From contig JAJPJE010000042.1 of NCBI GenBank assembly GCA_021324365.1, positions 62,001-126,000 on the forward strand: a stretch of DNA of 64,000 nucleotides. The letters run 5' to 3'. Numbering within the stretch: the stretch's first letter is position 1; each line of letters starts with the position of its first letter. Position numbers and translations under genes: made by a program. Below the pieces are notes generated by a model. The model worked only from the letters and a program-made list of their open reading frames with translations. It had not been told where the DNA came from and ran no database searches. This document shows positions 1-8,500 of this stretch, one piece after another. The stretch comes from Terriglobia bacterium (GTDB taxonomy: Bacteria; Acidobacteriota; Terriglobia; Terriglobales; Acidobacteriaceae).

Positions 1-185
1 CGGAAGAACGAAAGATCAGATTCGCCACGGATCTCAGGGAGTGATAAGACAGTGGCTATGAAGCGTGCAGTCACATAGCTCTGGCAACTTGTACCCTCAG
101 AAGCTAAAGCCATTTGAACTGGTGTTAGCGGTGCGCCTGAAGGCGCGCCCCTTCAAAACGTAAGGACCTCCACGACGGTGTCGGC

Positions 186-956
186 TTAGAAACCCATGAT
201 GTTGTAGCCGCAGTCGACATAAATCGTGTCGCCGGTGATGCCGCGGCTCATGTCCGAAGCCAGGAAGAGCCCAGTCGAACCGACCTCATCCTGCTCGACG
301 TTGCGACGCAATGGTGCACGATCGGCGTGCGCTTTCAGCATGTCTCCAAGGTTTCCGATGCCGCGCGCAGCCAGAGTTTTAATGGGACCGGCGGAGATGG
401 CATTCACGCGAATGTTCTGCTTGCCGAGATCCGCGGCAAGGTAACGCACCGCAGCTTCCAGAGCAGCCTTCGCCACGCCCATTACATTGTAGTTCGGCAC
501 AACCTTTTCCGCGCCGTAATACGTCAGGGTCATGATGCTGCCACCTAAGCTCATGAGCGGAGCAGCCGCGCGTGATACTGCCACCAGCGAATAGCAGCTG
601 ACGTCAAGAGCAATGCGGAATCCCTCACGCGTGGTCTGGACGAACTCGCCGCGCAATTCGTTGGCCGGAGCAAAAGCAACGCTATGCACAACGGTATGCA
701 GGGTTCCGTATTTTTCTCTAAGTTGCGTAAAGAGATGGTCGATCTCTTCGTCACGCGAGACGTCGCACTGGAAACTCTCAGCGCCCGGCAACTCGGCGAT
801 CAGGTCAGCAGCTTCCTGAGCCAGCCGCTCGTTCTGGTAGGTGATCGCCATGCGCATGCCCGCGCCGTGCAACTGTTTGGCAATAGCCCAGGCAATACTG
901 CGCTTGTTGGCAACGCCGAAAACGACGGCGGCTTTTCCATCGAGACCTAATACCAT
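186..956 (-). CDS. fabI: Enoyl-[acyl-carrier-protein] reductase (NADH), FabI
   Basis: Catalyses the last reduction of each fatty acid elongation cycle (trans-2-enoyl-ACP to acyl-ACP) in the cytoplasm. The 256-residue protein has the FabI nucleotide-binding start (Gly14, Ser20-Ile21) and the catalytic Tyr156-x6-Lys163 pair at the same numbering as E. coli FabI, plus Tyr146/147. The position matching E. coli Gly93 is Ala94, as in many non-enteric FabI proteins. The reading frame extends upstream to a GTG at 977, but an AGGAGG lies about 8 bases before the ATG at 956, so I chose the ATG; the extra seven residues would be the translated ribosome binding site. It stands downstream of an MFS gene on the same strand with a 163-base gap, so co-transcription is uncertain. 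Confidence 0.95.
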   Translation of the reverse strand: MVLGLDGKAAVVFGVANKRSIAWAIAKQLHGAGMRMAITYQNERLAQEAADLIAELPGAESFQCDVSRDEEIDHLFTQLREKYGTLHTVVHSVAFAPANELRGEFVQTTREGFRIALDVSCYSLVAVSRAAAPLMSLGGSIMTLTYYGAEKVVPNYNVMGVAKAALEAAVRYLAADLGKQNIRVNAISAGPIKTLAARGIGNLGDMLKAHADRAPLRRNVEQDEVGSTGLFLASDMSRGITGDTIYVDCGYNIMGF

Positions 957-1119
957 CTGAATGCTTCGCCTCCTCACAGGGAAACAAACAGAATACGGTT
1001 AGAAGTTAGAACTTGGAAGCAAGAAGTGAGTCTTTGCGCGTTGTTCAGTTGTCACTCCCCAACTCGGAGGAGCCGAGCAACTGATTACTATGCGATGCGC
1101 CTCGCGCTATTCGGAAGAA
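957..1119. other. Intergenic region between MFS gene and fabI
   Basis: Holds the AGGAGG ribosome binding site of fabI near its left end, a stuttering low-complexity stretch of GTTAGAAGTTAGAA type around 1000-1015, and a short stem CTCGG/CCGAG with a 5-base loop around 1062-1077. No T-run follows the stem on the minus strand, so it is not called a terminator. No convincing promoter was seen. Confidence 0.4.
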
Positions 1120-2388
1120 TCAATCTCCAGCCGCTTCATTAAGCGCGAGTTCGTCCGCGTTTATTTTTCTGGTCTCGCCCGATGCAAACGAACTCAAGCA
1201 TGCCAGCAAATACATTCCAGCAATAATCGCAAACGCGTACGTCAAACCGATCCGATGAGCAATCAGTCCGACGAGCAGTCCGAAGACAAGCTGCAGTCCG
1301 GTGCCAGCGAAGTAGATGCAGTTCTGCACTCGTCCCATGAAATGCTTTGGAACCGCTCGCATCAGGTTTGTCGAGAGCGCGATGCCGCTCACGCCGCGTG
1401 CGGAACCGCCTGCAGCATACAACGAGACTGCCAGAACCAACAGCGGTGAGAACGGCGACAGGAAGAACGCAGCCGTCAGAACCGCGAACGAAATCACGAG
1501 CGCGCGGCGGGCACTCAATCGACCAATCAGGCGCGGTGCGTAGAACGCGCTCAGCGAGGCGCCAACTGCCCATCCGGCGTTCAGCCAGCCGTAGCCAACC
1601 GCTCCCGCATGGAGAATGCGATCGCTCAGGGGAGCAGTTACAACACCCCCGATCAGCATGGCGCCGATAAAAAAGGCCCACGCGACCCCAAGTAAGGTCA
1701 GCGAGCGGTCACAACGCAGAAAATCGAATCCTTCGCGCATTTCGCGGATGTACCGGGTAACGCCCGAAGCCGCACTGGGCTCCGACTGCTCCTGAGCAGC
1801 GGGCATTACGATGTGGCGTCCCTTGCGCACGAAGAGATAGCAACTTAATGACACCAGATAGGTGCTGAAATCGATCAGGAGCACGCCGCCTAGTCCAATG
1901 TGGTTATAGACGAATCCAACCAGCGCGCCCGCCATAAGCCACCCGCCCTGAATTCCTGCCATCAGAAAGCTGTTGGAGTGCACGAACTCTGACTCCGGTG
2001 TCAGCTCCTGGATCAGCGCTGTGATGGTGGGCCAGAAGACCCAGAATCCGAGCGCGACCAGGACGTTCATCAGGTAGAGCTGCCATATGTGAACGCGATG
2101 CACGAAGGCCAGGATCGCGACCGTCAGGATGATGATCCCGCGCAATGCATCGAGCACCATCACGAGGCGGCGACGATCACCTCGGTCGATGAGCACCCCG
2201 GTGAAGGGCAACAGCAGCATCGCTGGCAAGGTTTGCAGGACCATCAGCCAGCCGAGCGACAGTTCGCTGTGCGTCGCCTGCAGGATGTACCAGGTCACCG
2301 CAGCACTGTTCATCCCGCTGCCGAGCATGGAGATGACATTGGCAGTGAAGACGAAACGCAGTCCGCGATGGCGAAGAATGTCCCGCAT
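1120..2388 (-). CDS. MFS transporter (EntS/MFS_3-type exporter)
   Basis: A 422-residue polytopic inner-membrane protein of the major facilitator superfamily. About twelve hydrophobic helices can be read. The loop between helices 2 and 3 carries the MFS signature as G-V-L-I-D-R-G-D-R-R-R at about residues 63-73. The N-terminal pattern (short soluble start, then a helix with SMLGSGM) resembles the EntS/MFS_3 branch, which exports siderophores or drugs by proton antiport. The substrate cannot be told from sequence. The ATG at 2388 is the first start in frame. It is divergent from the exported protein at 2556 and upstream of fabI on the same strand. Confidence 0.85.
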   Translation of the reverse strand: MRDILRHRGLRFVFTANVISMLGSGMNSAAVTWYILQATHSELSLGWLMVLQTLPAMLLLPFTGVLIDRGDRRRLVMVLDALRGIIILTVAILAFVHRVHIWQLYLMNVLVALGFWVFWPTITALIQELTPESEFVHSNSFLMAGIQGGWLMAGALVGFVYNHIGLGGVLLIDFSTYLVSLSCYLFVRKGRHIVMPAAQEQSEPSAASGVTRYIREMREGFDFLRCDRSLTLLGVAWAFFIGAMLIGGVVTAPLSDRILHAGAVGYGWLNAGWAVGASLSAFYAPRLIGRLSARRALVISFAVLTAAFFLSPFSPLLVLAVSLYAAGGSARGVSGIALSTNLMRAVPKHFMGRVQNCIYFAGTGLQLVFGLLVGLIAHRIGLTYAFAIIAGMYLLACLSSFASGETRKINADELALNEAAGD

Positions 2389-2507
2389 GAAAGTTAGATC
2401 CCAGAGTATCGGCTGCGGCTGCGGTTTTCCAATGACATAGCAGTTGCTGCGTAAGTTGCACCAGTACCAGTACTTCGGTCATTAGGACTGGGGATGGTGG
2501 TTGCGCA

Positions 2508-2513
2508 TATAAT
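2508..2513 (+). promoter_or_regulatory. Candidate -10 element (TATAAT)
   Basis: A perfect TATAAT lies 43 bases before the preferred start of the exported protein at 2556. No good -35 box stands 16-18 bases upstream (the best is TTAGGA at 2482 with a 20-base spacer), so the assignment is tentative. Confidence 0.3.
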
Positions 2514-2555
2514 CTGCCGATCTTGTTTTGGGGAAGAGGGAGACCTCTGCGCATT

Positions 2556-3197
2556 TTGACTCACAATTCGGGCAAGATCGTTTGCGCGCTTTTATTTGCG
2601 GGAGCGGCAATTGCTGGCGATAAAGCGGTGGTGCAGCCCGCTGTGGGACACATCACCCATAAACCCGCCGGGGAAGTGTTTTATAACGGCAAGCGCATAC
2701 GATTTGAAATCCAGGCGCCGGGAGCAACCCAGCGCAAATTGGTCGTTGGTCCCTGGCAGATGGGCCCCAAAATCGCAGCAGGAAAGCCTTCCGACCATCG
2801 CCCCAACCTTTATTTCGTTTCACCCGGGAAGCAGGAGCATGTTGAAGGCTGGGAAGCATACGATCACAACGAGATCATCAGCGGCATTCCGAAAGATCAG
2901 CCCACGAACTGGGACGTCTATCTCGCCATTGTCATTGATCCGGCGGTGCATAAGGACTTCCAGAACGAGAGCGAACTGCTGATGGAAGCGCAACAGTCGT
3001 TTCGTCCCAATGATCTGTTCGAATTCGAAGATATTCCGGGCAGAGGTTTCTTGAAAAACTTCCTCCGTATTGATTCTGTACGACAACTCAACCGGTTCAA
3101 ACATAAAAACGGCCAACTGCCCCGGTTGATTATCGTGCCTTCCGGCTTTGTCGTGCGCGCAACTGCCATCGATCCGAATCCTGCCGGAAATCCCTAA
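2556..3197 (+). CDS. Hypothetical exported protein
   Basis: Not recognised. From the TTG at 2556 the protein is 213 residues and begins with a signal-peptide-like segment (Lys near the start, hydrophobic I-V-C-A-L-L-F-A-G-A-A-I-A, then Gly-Asp). The mature part is soluble, rich in Pro, Asn and charged residues, and without repeats or Cys pairs. The open frame also starts at a TTG at 2523, which would add 11 residues in front of the signal peptide. A purine-rich AGAGGGAGA before 2556 favours the shorter form. It is divergent from the MFS gene and precedes another secreted protein on the same strand. Function unknown; envelope or periplasmic location inferred from the signal peptide only. Confidence 0.6.
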   Translation: MTHNSGKIVCALLFAGAAIAGDKAVVQPAVGHITHKPAGEVFYNGKRIRFEIQAPGATQRKLVVGPWQMGPKIAAGKPSDHRPNLYFVSPGKQEHVEGWEAYDHNEIISGIPKDQPTNWDVYLAIVIDPAVHKDFQNESELLMEAQQSFRPNDLFEFEDIPGRGFLKNFLRIDSVRQLNRFKHKNGQLPRLIIVPSGFVVRATAIDPNPAGNP

Positions 3198-3292
3198 CTC
3201 ACAGCCGAAATCCACGCTGAAATGTGATCGTGCTCCTTGCAGGTGCGCGTCTCTTCGCTCTAACATGCCGCCGTACTAATGGAGGCGTTGCC

Positions 3293-4357
3293 ATGCAATC
3301 CTGGCGAGACGTGCTTTTCTTGCTTGTTTTGGCGCTGGCGAGCAGCGTTGTATTCGGACAAACCAAGATCTCCATTCCGGCCGGAACCCCGGAGGACAAA
3401 TCGCTCAACGACATTGGAAACGAAAGCGACCCGCAGAAGAAGATTTCGATGCTGGAAGAGTTTGTAAAAACGTACAGCGGTAACCCCGCCGCGGTGGCAT
3501 ATGGAAACTGGCAATTGGCGCAGCAGTACGCAGCAACAGACCCCGCAAAAGCTATGTCGTATAACGATCAAGCTCTCGCGGCGATGCCCGACGTCATCGA
3601 CATCATTCAGTCGCAGGTGGATCTTGCTCAAAAGACAAAAGACTCGGGAAAAGTGCTCGATTATGCCGTTCGCGGGGCGAAGGTCATCAACGGCTTGCCG
3701 GCGAATGAGAAGGAAAGCGCGCAACCCGTTTACCAGTTTCTCGATGCCTCGGCGTACAACGCAGTAGTTAGCGAGCCGGACGCGAAGAAGCGGTTCGCCG
3801 GGATTGAGACCTATTCTGCTGCATTCGCTGGAAGCCCGAACGCCAAGCAAGCCAACGTCGTTGCCGTCGCCTCGCTCAGCGAGATGAACGATATTACGAA
3901 ACTCGCCGACTTTGGGGAGAAGGCGCTGAGTGCAGATCCGGACAACGTGTCGTTGCTGACAGTGATGGCGAATGCTTACGTCGAGGATGCGAAGCCCACT
4001 TATCTTTCCAAAGCCAGCAGCTACGCCCGAAAGGCGATCGATCTTTCAAAGAGTGACACCAGTCCAAATGGCAGGATCACAGAAGGTTTCGCACATGAGA
4101 TCGTTGGCTACTCGCTGCTAAGGGAAGAAAAGACCGCGCAGGCCATTCCCGAACTGAAGACAGCAGCAACGATGCTCAAATCCGATCCGGCCAAGTATTC
4201 GCTCACTCTATACAGGCTTGGTTATGCCTATGCAAAGGGCAATCAGATGGCCCAGGCAAGGGAGATTTTGACTGAAGCGTCGGGCATCGAAGGGCCATTC
4301 CAGCAAGCGTCGAAAGAGTTGCTGAACAAAGTCAGCAAATCGAGAGCGGCGAAATAA
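3293..4357 (+). CDS. Exported tetratricopeptide-repeat-like protein
   Basis: A 354-residue protein with a clear signal peptide (M-Q-S-W-R-D, then a Leu/Ala-rich helix ending SSVVFG-Q). The rest is almost wholly alpha-helical, with TPR-like pairs. Typical signatures are A-x-A-Y-G-N-W-Q-L-A-Q-Q-Y near residue 72 and the late repeat Y-R-L-G-Y-A-Y-A-K-G-N. TPR arrays hold protein partners, so a periplasmic scaffold role is likely, but the partner is unknown. The frame begins at a GTG at 3224, but GGAGG at 3281-3285 places the start at the ATG at 3293, which also gives the proper signal peptide. Confidence 0.75.
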   Translation: MQSWRDVLFLLVLALASSVVFGQTKISIPAGTPEDKSLNDIGNESDPQKKISMLEEFVKTYSGNPAAVAYGNWQLAQQYAATDPAKAMSYNDQALAAMPDVIDIIQSQVDLAQKTKDSGKVLDYAVRGAKVINGLPANEKESAQPVYQFLDASAYNAVVSEPDAKKRFAGIETYSAAFAGSPNAKQANVVAVASLSEMNDITKLADFGEKALSADPDNVSLLTVMANAYVEDAKPTYLSKASSYARKAIDLSKSDTSPNGRITEGFAHEIVGYSLLREEKTAQAIPELKTAATMLKSDPAKYSLTLYRLGYAYAKGNQMAQAREILTEASGIEGPFQQASKELLNKVSKSRAAK

Positions 4358-4434
4358 CGGGCGAAGGCAATCGGTCTGCAACTCTACCAGTTGTCGCACT
4401 AGTTATTTATAGGATTGGTTGATGCGAGGCTTCT

Positions 4435-4728
4435 ATGGCAAAAGGTTATTGGGTTAGCTTGTATCGTTCCGTGTCCAACCCCGCTGCTCTTGCCGAGTAC
4501 GCCAAAGAGGCTGGGCCGGTTATTGAAGCCGGAGGCGGCCGTTTCCTGGCGCGTGGTGCAGCCGTGAAAGCATACGAAGCAGGCGTAATTGAACGGTCGG
4601 TACTCATTGAGTTCGACTCAGTGGAGAAGGCTATTGCTACGTACGAGAGCGCTCCCTACCAGTCTGCGATGAAACACCTGAAAGGCGCATGCGTTCGGGA
4701 TGTCCGGTTTCTCGAAGGCGCACAATGA
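4435..4728 (+). CDS. DUF1330 domain protein
   Basis: A 97-residue protein of the DUF1330 family, a small ferredoxin-like (dimeric alpha-beta barrel) fold. Family traits visible are the N-terminal K-G-Y-W-V strand, Y-A-x-x-A-G-P-V-I-E-A-G-G-G-R-F-L near residue 22, and the late E-F-D-S-V-E-K-A-I-A-x-Y-x-S-x-x-Y segment. Length is normal for the family. The biochemical role is not established for the family. It stands alone, 77 bases after the TPR gene. Confidence 0.85.
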   Translation: MAKGYWVSLYRSVSNPAALAEYAKEAGPVIEAGGGRFLARGAAVKAYEAGVIERSVLIEFDSVEKAIATYESAPYQSAMKHLKGACVRDVRFLEGAQ

Positions 4729-4926
4729 TGGCGAGGCTGCGATTCAAAACGAAGGGTACCTGAGTTTGCGTCAGACCTCAGTACTCACATGCCATTTGAC
4801 GTATTGGTGTTCAAAAGCAGTTGCTTCGTCCTGCTCGGGCCCAAGCACAACTGATGCCAGCAGCCCTCGTACAAGTGCAACCCGCCCTTCTACAAACGCA
4901 ACACAACATTTATTGAGAATCCTTTT

Positions 4927-5871
4927 ATGCTGATGCGTTTCCTGCAGGCTCTATCTTTGTCTGCGCTCACGCTGCTGCTATACGCCTGCGGTGGGGTGAC
5001 AGGCGTTATGGGGAATAGTTCCGCGAACAGCAGTAGCAACAACTCCAATGTTCCGCAGGTGCAGCACGTAGTGGTGGTAGTGCTAGAAAATACGAATTAT
5101 TCGGACGTAGTTGGTAGCGCTGTCATGCCTTACTTCAACACCCTGGTGAGCAAGGGAGCCTTGGCGGAACAGTACTATGCGAATGCGCATCCTTCGATAC
5201 CGAATTACTTCATTATGACAACGGGGCAACCAGTAACGAGTGATGACAGCTACAACCAGACAGTGAGCACGGACAACGCTGTTCGAGAACTTATAGCGGC
5301 GGGAAAGAGCTGGAAGGCTTACGTGGAATCGATCCCTTCACAGGGCTTTCTCGGGGGCGATCAGTTTCCGTACATGCGGAATCACGATCCTTTTTCGTTC
5401 TTCAGCGACGTGCAGCAATCGGCGGGACAGACCGCAAACCTGGTCCCATCCACGCAGCTCGCTGCAGATGTTTCCGCTGGTACGCTGCCAAACTACTCGT
5501 TTATTGTTCCAAACGCCCTGGACGACGCGCACAGCTGTTCCGACGGTACACAGAATTGTCCGCAATCTCAACGGTTGCAAAAAGCCGACCAGTGGCTACA
5601 AGCCAATATTGGGCCTTTGCTGGCGAATTCGGCGTTTCAACAGAGCGGATTACTCATCATCACCTTCGACGAATCGGCAGATGACATGACGAATGGCGGC
5701 GGAAGAGTCGCTACTGTTCTACTGGGCACCCACGTGCGCCCCGGCTATGTCGGCAACACCACGCAATACGATCATCGCAGTCTGCTCTCGCTCACCATGA
5801 GAGCGTTGGGTGTGCCTACGATTCCGAACGGCGCCAGTTCGGCTCCGCAGATGACCGAGTTCTTTCAGTAG
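4927..5871 (+). CDS. Lipid-anchored phosphoesterase (acid phosphatase/phospholipase C family)
   Basis: A 314-residue secreted hydrolase of the phosphoesterase superfamily (PF04185 type: acid phosphatases and phospholipase C-like enzymes). A lipobox L-L-Y-A-C near residue 21 suggests acylation and membrane anchoring, followed by a Ser/Asn-rich linker. The catalytic domain shows V-V-V-L-E-N-T-N-Y-S-D, H-P-S-I-P-N-Y-F (likely nucleophile region), D-D-A-H-S-C-S-D and I-T-F-D-E-S, the usual metal-binding blocks. A likely substrate is a phosphomonoester or phospholipid, which sequence cannot separate. A second ATG at 4933 is an equally possible start. Confidence 0.8.
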   Translation: MLMRFLQALSLSALTLLLYACGGVTGVMGNSSANSSSNNSNVPQVQHVVVVVLENTNYSDVVGSAVMPYFNTLVSKGALAEQYYANAHPSIPNYFIMTTGQPVTSDDSYNQTVSTDNAVRELIAAGKSWKAYVESIPSQGFLGGDQFPYMRNHDPFSFFSDVQQSAGQTANLVPSTQLAADVSAGTLPNYSFIVPNALDDAHSCSDGTQNCPQSQRLQKADQWLQANIGPLLANSAFQQSGLLIITFDESADDMTNGGGRVATVLLGTHVRPGYVGNTTQYDHRSLLSLTMRALGVPTIPNGASSAPQMTEFFQ

Positions 5872-5909
5872 GCTGATAGCCAGAAGAAACGTTAGTGGCT
5901 TACGCGCTG

Positions 5910-6467
5910 TTACCGCTTGACCAGTTCATCGGACAGCAGGCGTGCTTTGTAGGCGAGATTATAGGCACGCTCGAAATCTTTTTCGTCGAGCGCCATGCGC
6001 GATTGCTGCACATAACTCTTGATGTGCTGCACCGTAGCCTGTTCATCACTGCTCAGCGATCGGTTCAAGCTTTTCAGATTGTTCTCGGTAGCATCAAGCA
6101 ATTGGGTGGTGTTGATCTGCTGGTGCAGCGCTTCCTGCGGCGAATTGGTCGCGGTGAGTTGTGTTTCTTCCGCCGGACGTTGCGGCTGAGCAGCCGGTGC
6201 GGCGACCGGCGGTGGAGTAGGTTTTCGGGCGACGTGACGACGTTTCTTCGGCGGAGTGGTCTCGACGGGTATGGTCTCCGGCGCCGGACGGCCTGGTTCG
6301 GGAGTCGCGGTTGGAGGTGGGAGCGGTTCGGGAAGGGGCAAAATGATTGTCGGAACCTGGGCCTGCGGCGGCGGCAAGACGGGTTTCTTCTTCTTGCAGG
6401 CAGAAAGCCCGCCCAGCGCAAGAAGGAGAAGAAGTGACGCGATGGCACGCCGCGAGACCACGCTCAA
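5910..6467 (-). CDS. Proline-rich lipoprotein
   Basis: A 185-residue protein with a lipoprotein signal (hydrophobic stretch, then lipobox L-S-A-C at about residues 21-24), a Lys cluster right after the Cys, a Pro/Ala-rich extended linker (roughly residues 30-100) and a helical C-terminal domain with charged coiled-coil character (about 110-185). Such layouts suit a periplasmic spacer with a helical head. No named family recognised. It is the last gene of a minus-strand series regulator-kinase-lipoprotein (gap of 33 bases to the kinase), so it may share their transcript. Confidence 0.7.
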   Translation of the reverse strand: MSVVSRRAIASLLLLLALGGLSACKKKKPVLPPPQAQVPTIILPLPEPLPPPTATPEPGRPAPETIPVETTPPKKRRHVARKPTPPPVAAPAAQPQRPAEETQLTATNSPQEALHQQINTTQLLDATENNLKSLNRSLSSDEQATVQHIKSYVQQSRMALDEKDFERAYNLAYKARLLSDELVKR

Positions 6468-6500
6468 TTAGTAGTCCTTTGCAGGAGTAAGTTCAACTTT

Positions 6501-8411
6501 CTAACCCTGTCCCTCGGCAGATCTGGCGCTGGTTGCAAGATTCGGCGGGACGATCTCGGCCATCCCCGACACCGGGAGGCGAAGGAAGAACGTGGTACCG
6601 TTTCCGTTACGCGATTCGAAATCGATGGATCCGTTATGTAATTGCATTACGCGATACGTCATAGCGAGGCCAATACCACTACCACCCTTCTTGGTGGTGA
6701 AATACAAGTTGAATATTTTATCTCGAACCTCGGTCGGCACGCCTTGTCCCTGGTCCTGAATTCGAATTTCAACCTCGTCCGCGTTGCGGGACGCAACGAT
6801 CTTTAACTCGCCTCCCTCGGGCATCGCTTGAACTCCGTTAATGACTACGTTCAACAGAGCCTGCTTGATGAGATCGGAATCGACGCGCACCGGCAATTGC
6901 TCGGAGGCGATTTGGCGTACGATGCGCACCCCATGCTGCGACGCATCCGGAATAGCCAGCAAAACAACATCCTCAAGTGTACGCCGTAGGTCGGTTTCCA
7001 TCAGGCGCAGTTCAACAGGGCGAGTGAAGTCAACGAGCGTCTGGACGACGCGATCAAGACGCTTGATCTCGCTACTGATGACATCGAGATGGCGGCTGGA
7101 ATCCGGTTCAAGCGTTGGCAGCTTCTCGCGCAGCACTTCCAGGTGCAGCACGATGGCATTAATCGGATTCTTGACTTCATGGGCGACACCGGATGTCAGG
7201 CGTCCGATGGCAGCCAGGCGCCTCGAAAGTTCGATCTCGTCTTCGATGCGGCGTACGGACTCCGTGTCGCGCATCGTCAGCAGTGCCCCGATACGTTCAC
7301 CGCGCTCTTCAATGAAATCGAGGGAAACCTGGATACGGCGGCCGCTGTCAGTTTCCACCTCGAACTGGTCCATGGGCTCGTGGTACTCAATGCAGTGCAG
7401 GACGAGTTGTCCGAGGCGCGACGATTTCGAGAAGATCTCGTCGATACGATGGCCGAGAATATCGCCGCGGGGCTGTCCCACAAAACGCTCTGCCGAAGCG
7501 CTGACCAGCACGACCCGCATGTCGCGCGTGAAAAGCATCAGGCCGTCTTCCAGGTTGGCCATGATCTGGTCCAGATTCTCCTTCAGTGCGGAGAAGACCT
7601 CCTTCACATCACGCATCTGTCGACCGAGGCGGTCAATTTTCGTGGTGACAACTCCGTACTCATCGGTACGTTGCTGCTCCGGTGTGGCTTCGGCGGGTTC
7701 GTCCATTTCTCCGGCAGTCATGCGGTCGAGCCGCGCTCCGATGGCTTGCAAGGGGCGAAGTGCCAGGTTGGATAGTGAAGCAGCCAGCAAAAACGAAATC
7801 GGAATCGCGATAGCCGCCAGCGTGAAGGCGCGGTTCAGCAACGTCTGGAGTTCGCTCTTCAGGAAAACCGTGGAGACGCCGACACGAATTTGTCCGAAGG
7901 GCTGGCCCCCACGTTCGAGTGGAAGGTGCACATCGTAAACGCGCGGGCGTCCGTATACGACGCCGAGCTGTCGCCAGAATCCGCCATAGCGCACCGTGAG
8001 GAAATCAACTCGGCCCTTGGAGATTTTGCCCTGGAAGTCGGGGTCGGAATGTACGACGGCAACGCCGTGGAGATCAACAATCGAAACATCATAAATGGTC
8101 GGCGAATAGCCGACAACGGATTGCAGCAGTGATTTGAGGCCAGGGTCGGACTGAAGGCTTTCAACGATCAGCCTGTCGGGATCATCAATAACAGGAGGCA
8201 ATAACTGCGCAGCCTGGCTCGGCTCTCGTAATGCACTGCTCGCGAAAAGATAAACCTGGTGGGCGATGAAATCACCGTCCTGGTACGCCTCCGTCATCCC
8301 TTGTCTTAGGACCTGCGCGACGTAGACGTAGGAGAGCACTGACACAAGGGCCAGCACCATGCCGCTGATGGCAAGAACGAGCTTGGTTTTCAGCTGAAAC
8401 TTTGGCTGCAT
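6501..8411 (-). CDS. Membrane sensor histidine kinase (NtrB/AtoS-like)
   Basis: A 636-residue inner-membrane kinase. Segments in order: transmembrane helix about 10-32; periplasmic sensor about 33-190 (possibly a double-Cache/PAS-like fold); second helix about 195-217; HAMP-like linker; PAS domain about 275-385; DHp with phospho-acceptor His411 in V-A-H-E-V-K-N-P; HATPase with N box (N521-N525), D553-x-G-x-G and G-S-G-I-G-L-A near 577-583. It probably phosphorylates the NtrC-type regulator encoded just upstream (89-base gap). The signal is unknown. The ATG at 8411 is taken as the start because it directly precedes the first transmembrane helix. Confidence 0.92.
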   Translation of the reverse strand: MQPKFQLKTKLVLAISGMVLALVSVLSYVYVAQVLRQGMTEAYQDGDFIAHQVYLFASSALREPSQAAQLLPPVIDDPDRLIVESLQSDPGLKSLLQSVVGYSPTIYDVSIVDLHGVAVVHSDPDFQGKISKGRVDFLTVRYGGFWRQLGVVYGRPRVYDVHLPLERGGQPFGQIRVGVSTVFLKSELQTLLNRAFTLAAIAIPISFLLAASLSNLALRPLQAIGARLDRMTAGEMDEPAEATPEQQRTDEYGVVTTKIDRLGRQMRDVKEVFSALKENLDQIMANLEDGLMLFTRDMRVVLVSASAERFVGQPRGDILGHRIDEIFSKSSRLGQLVLHCIEYHEPMDQFEVETDSGRRIQVSLDFIEERGERIGALLTMRDTESVRRIEDEIELSRRLAAIGRLTSGVAHEVKNPINAIVLHLEVLREKLPTLEPDSSRHLDVISSEIKRLDRVVQTLVDFTRPVELRLMETDLRRTLEDVVLLAIPDASQHGVRIVRQIASEQLPVRVDSDLIKQALLNVVINGVQAMPEGGELKIVASRNADEVEIRIQDQGQGVPTEVRDKIFNLYFTTKKGGSGIGLAMTYRVMQLHNGSIDFESRNGNGTTFFLRLPVSGMAEIVPPNLATSARSAEGQG

Positions 8412-8500
8412 GAACCGCTTCGGAAGGACGCGGTACCATCATACGCGAGTTCCATGTTGACGACTGCGAATGTAGTCAGCCGTGCCCTTCGCCCCTGAAA

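Noticed and set aside
1062-1077. Stem CTCGG/CCGAG as terminator of the MFS gene
   Set aside because: Only 5 bp and no T-run on the minus strand.
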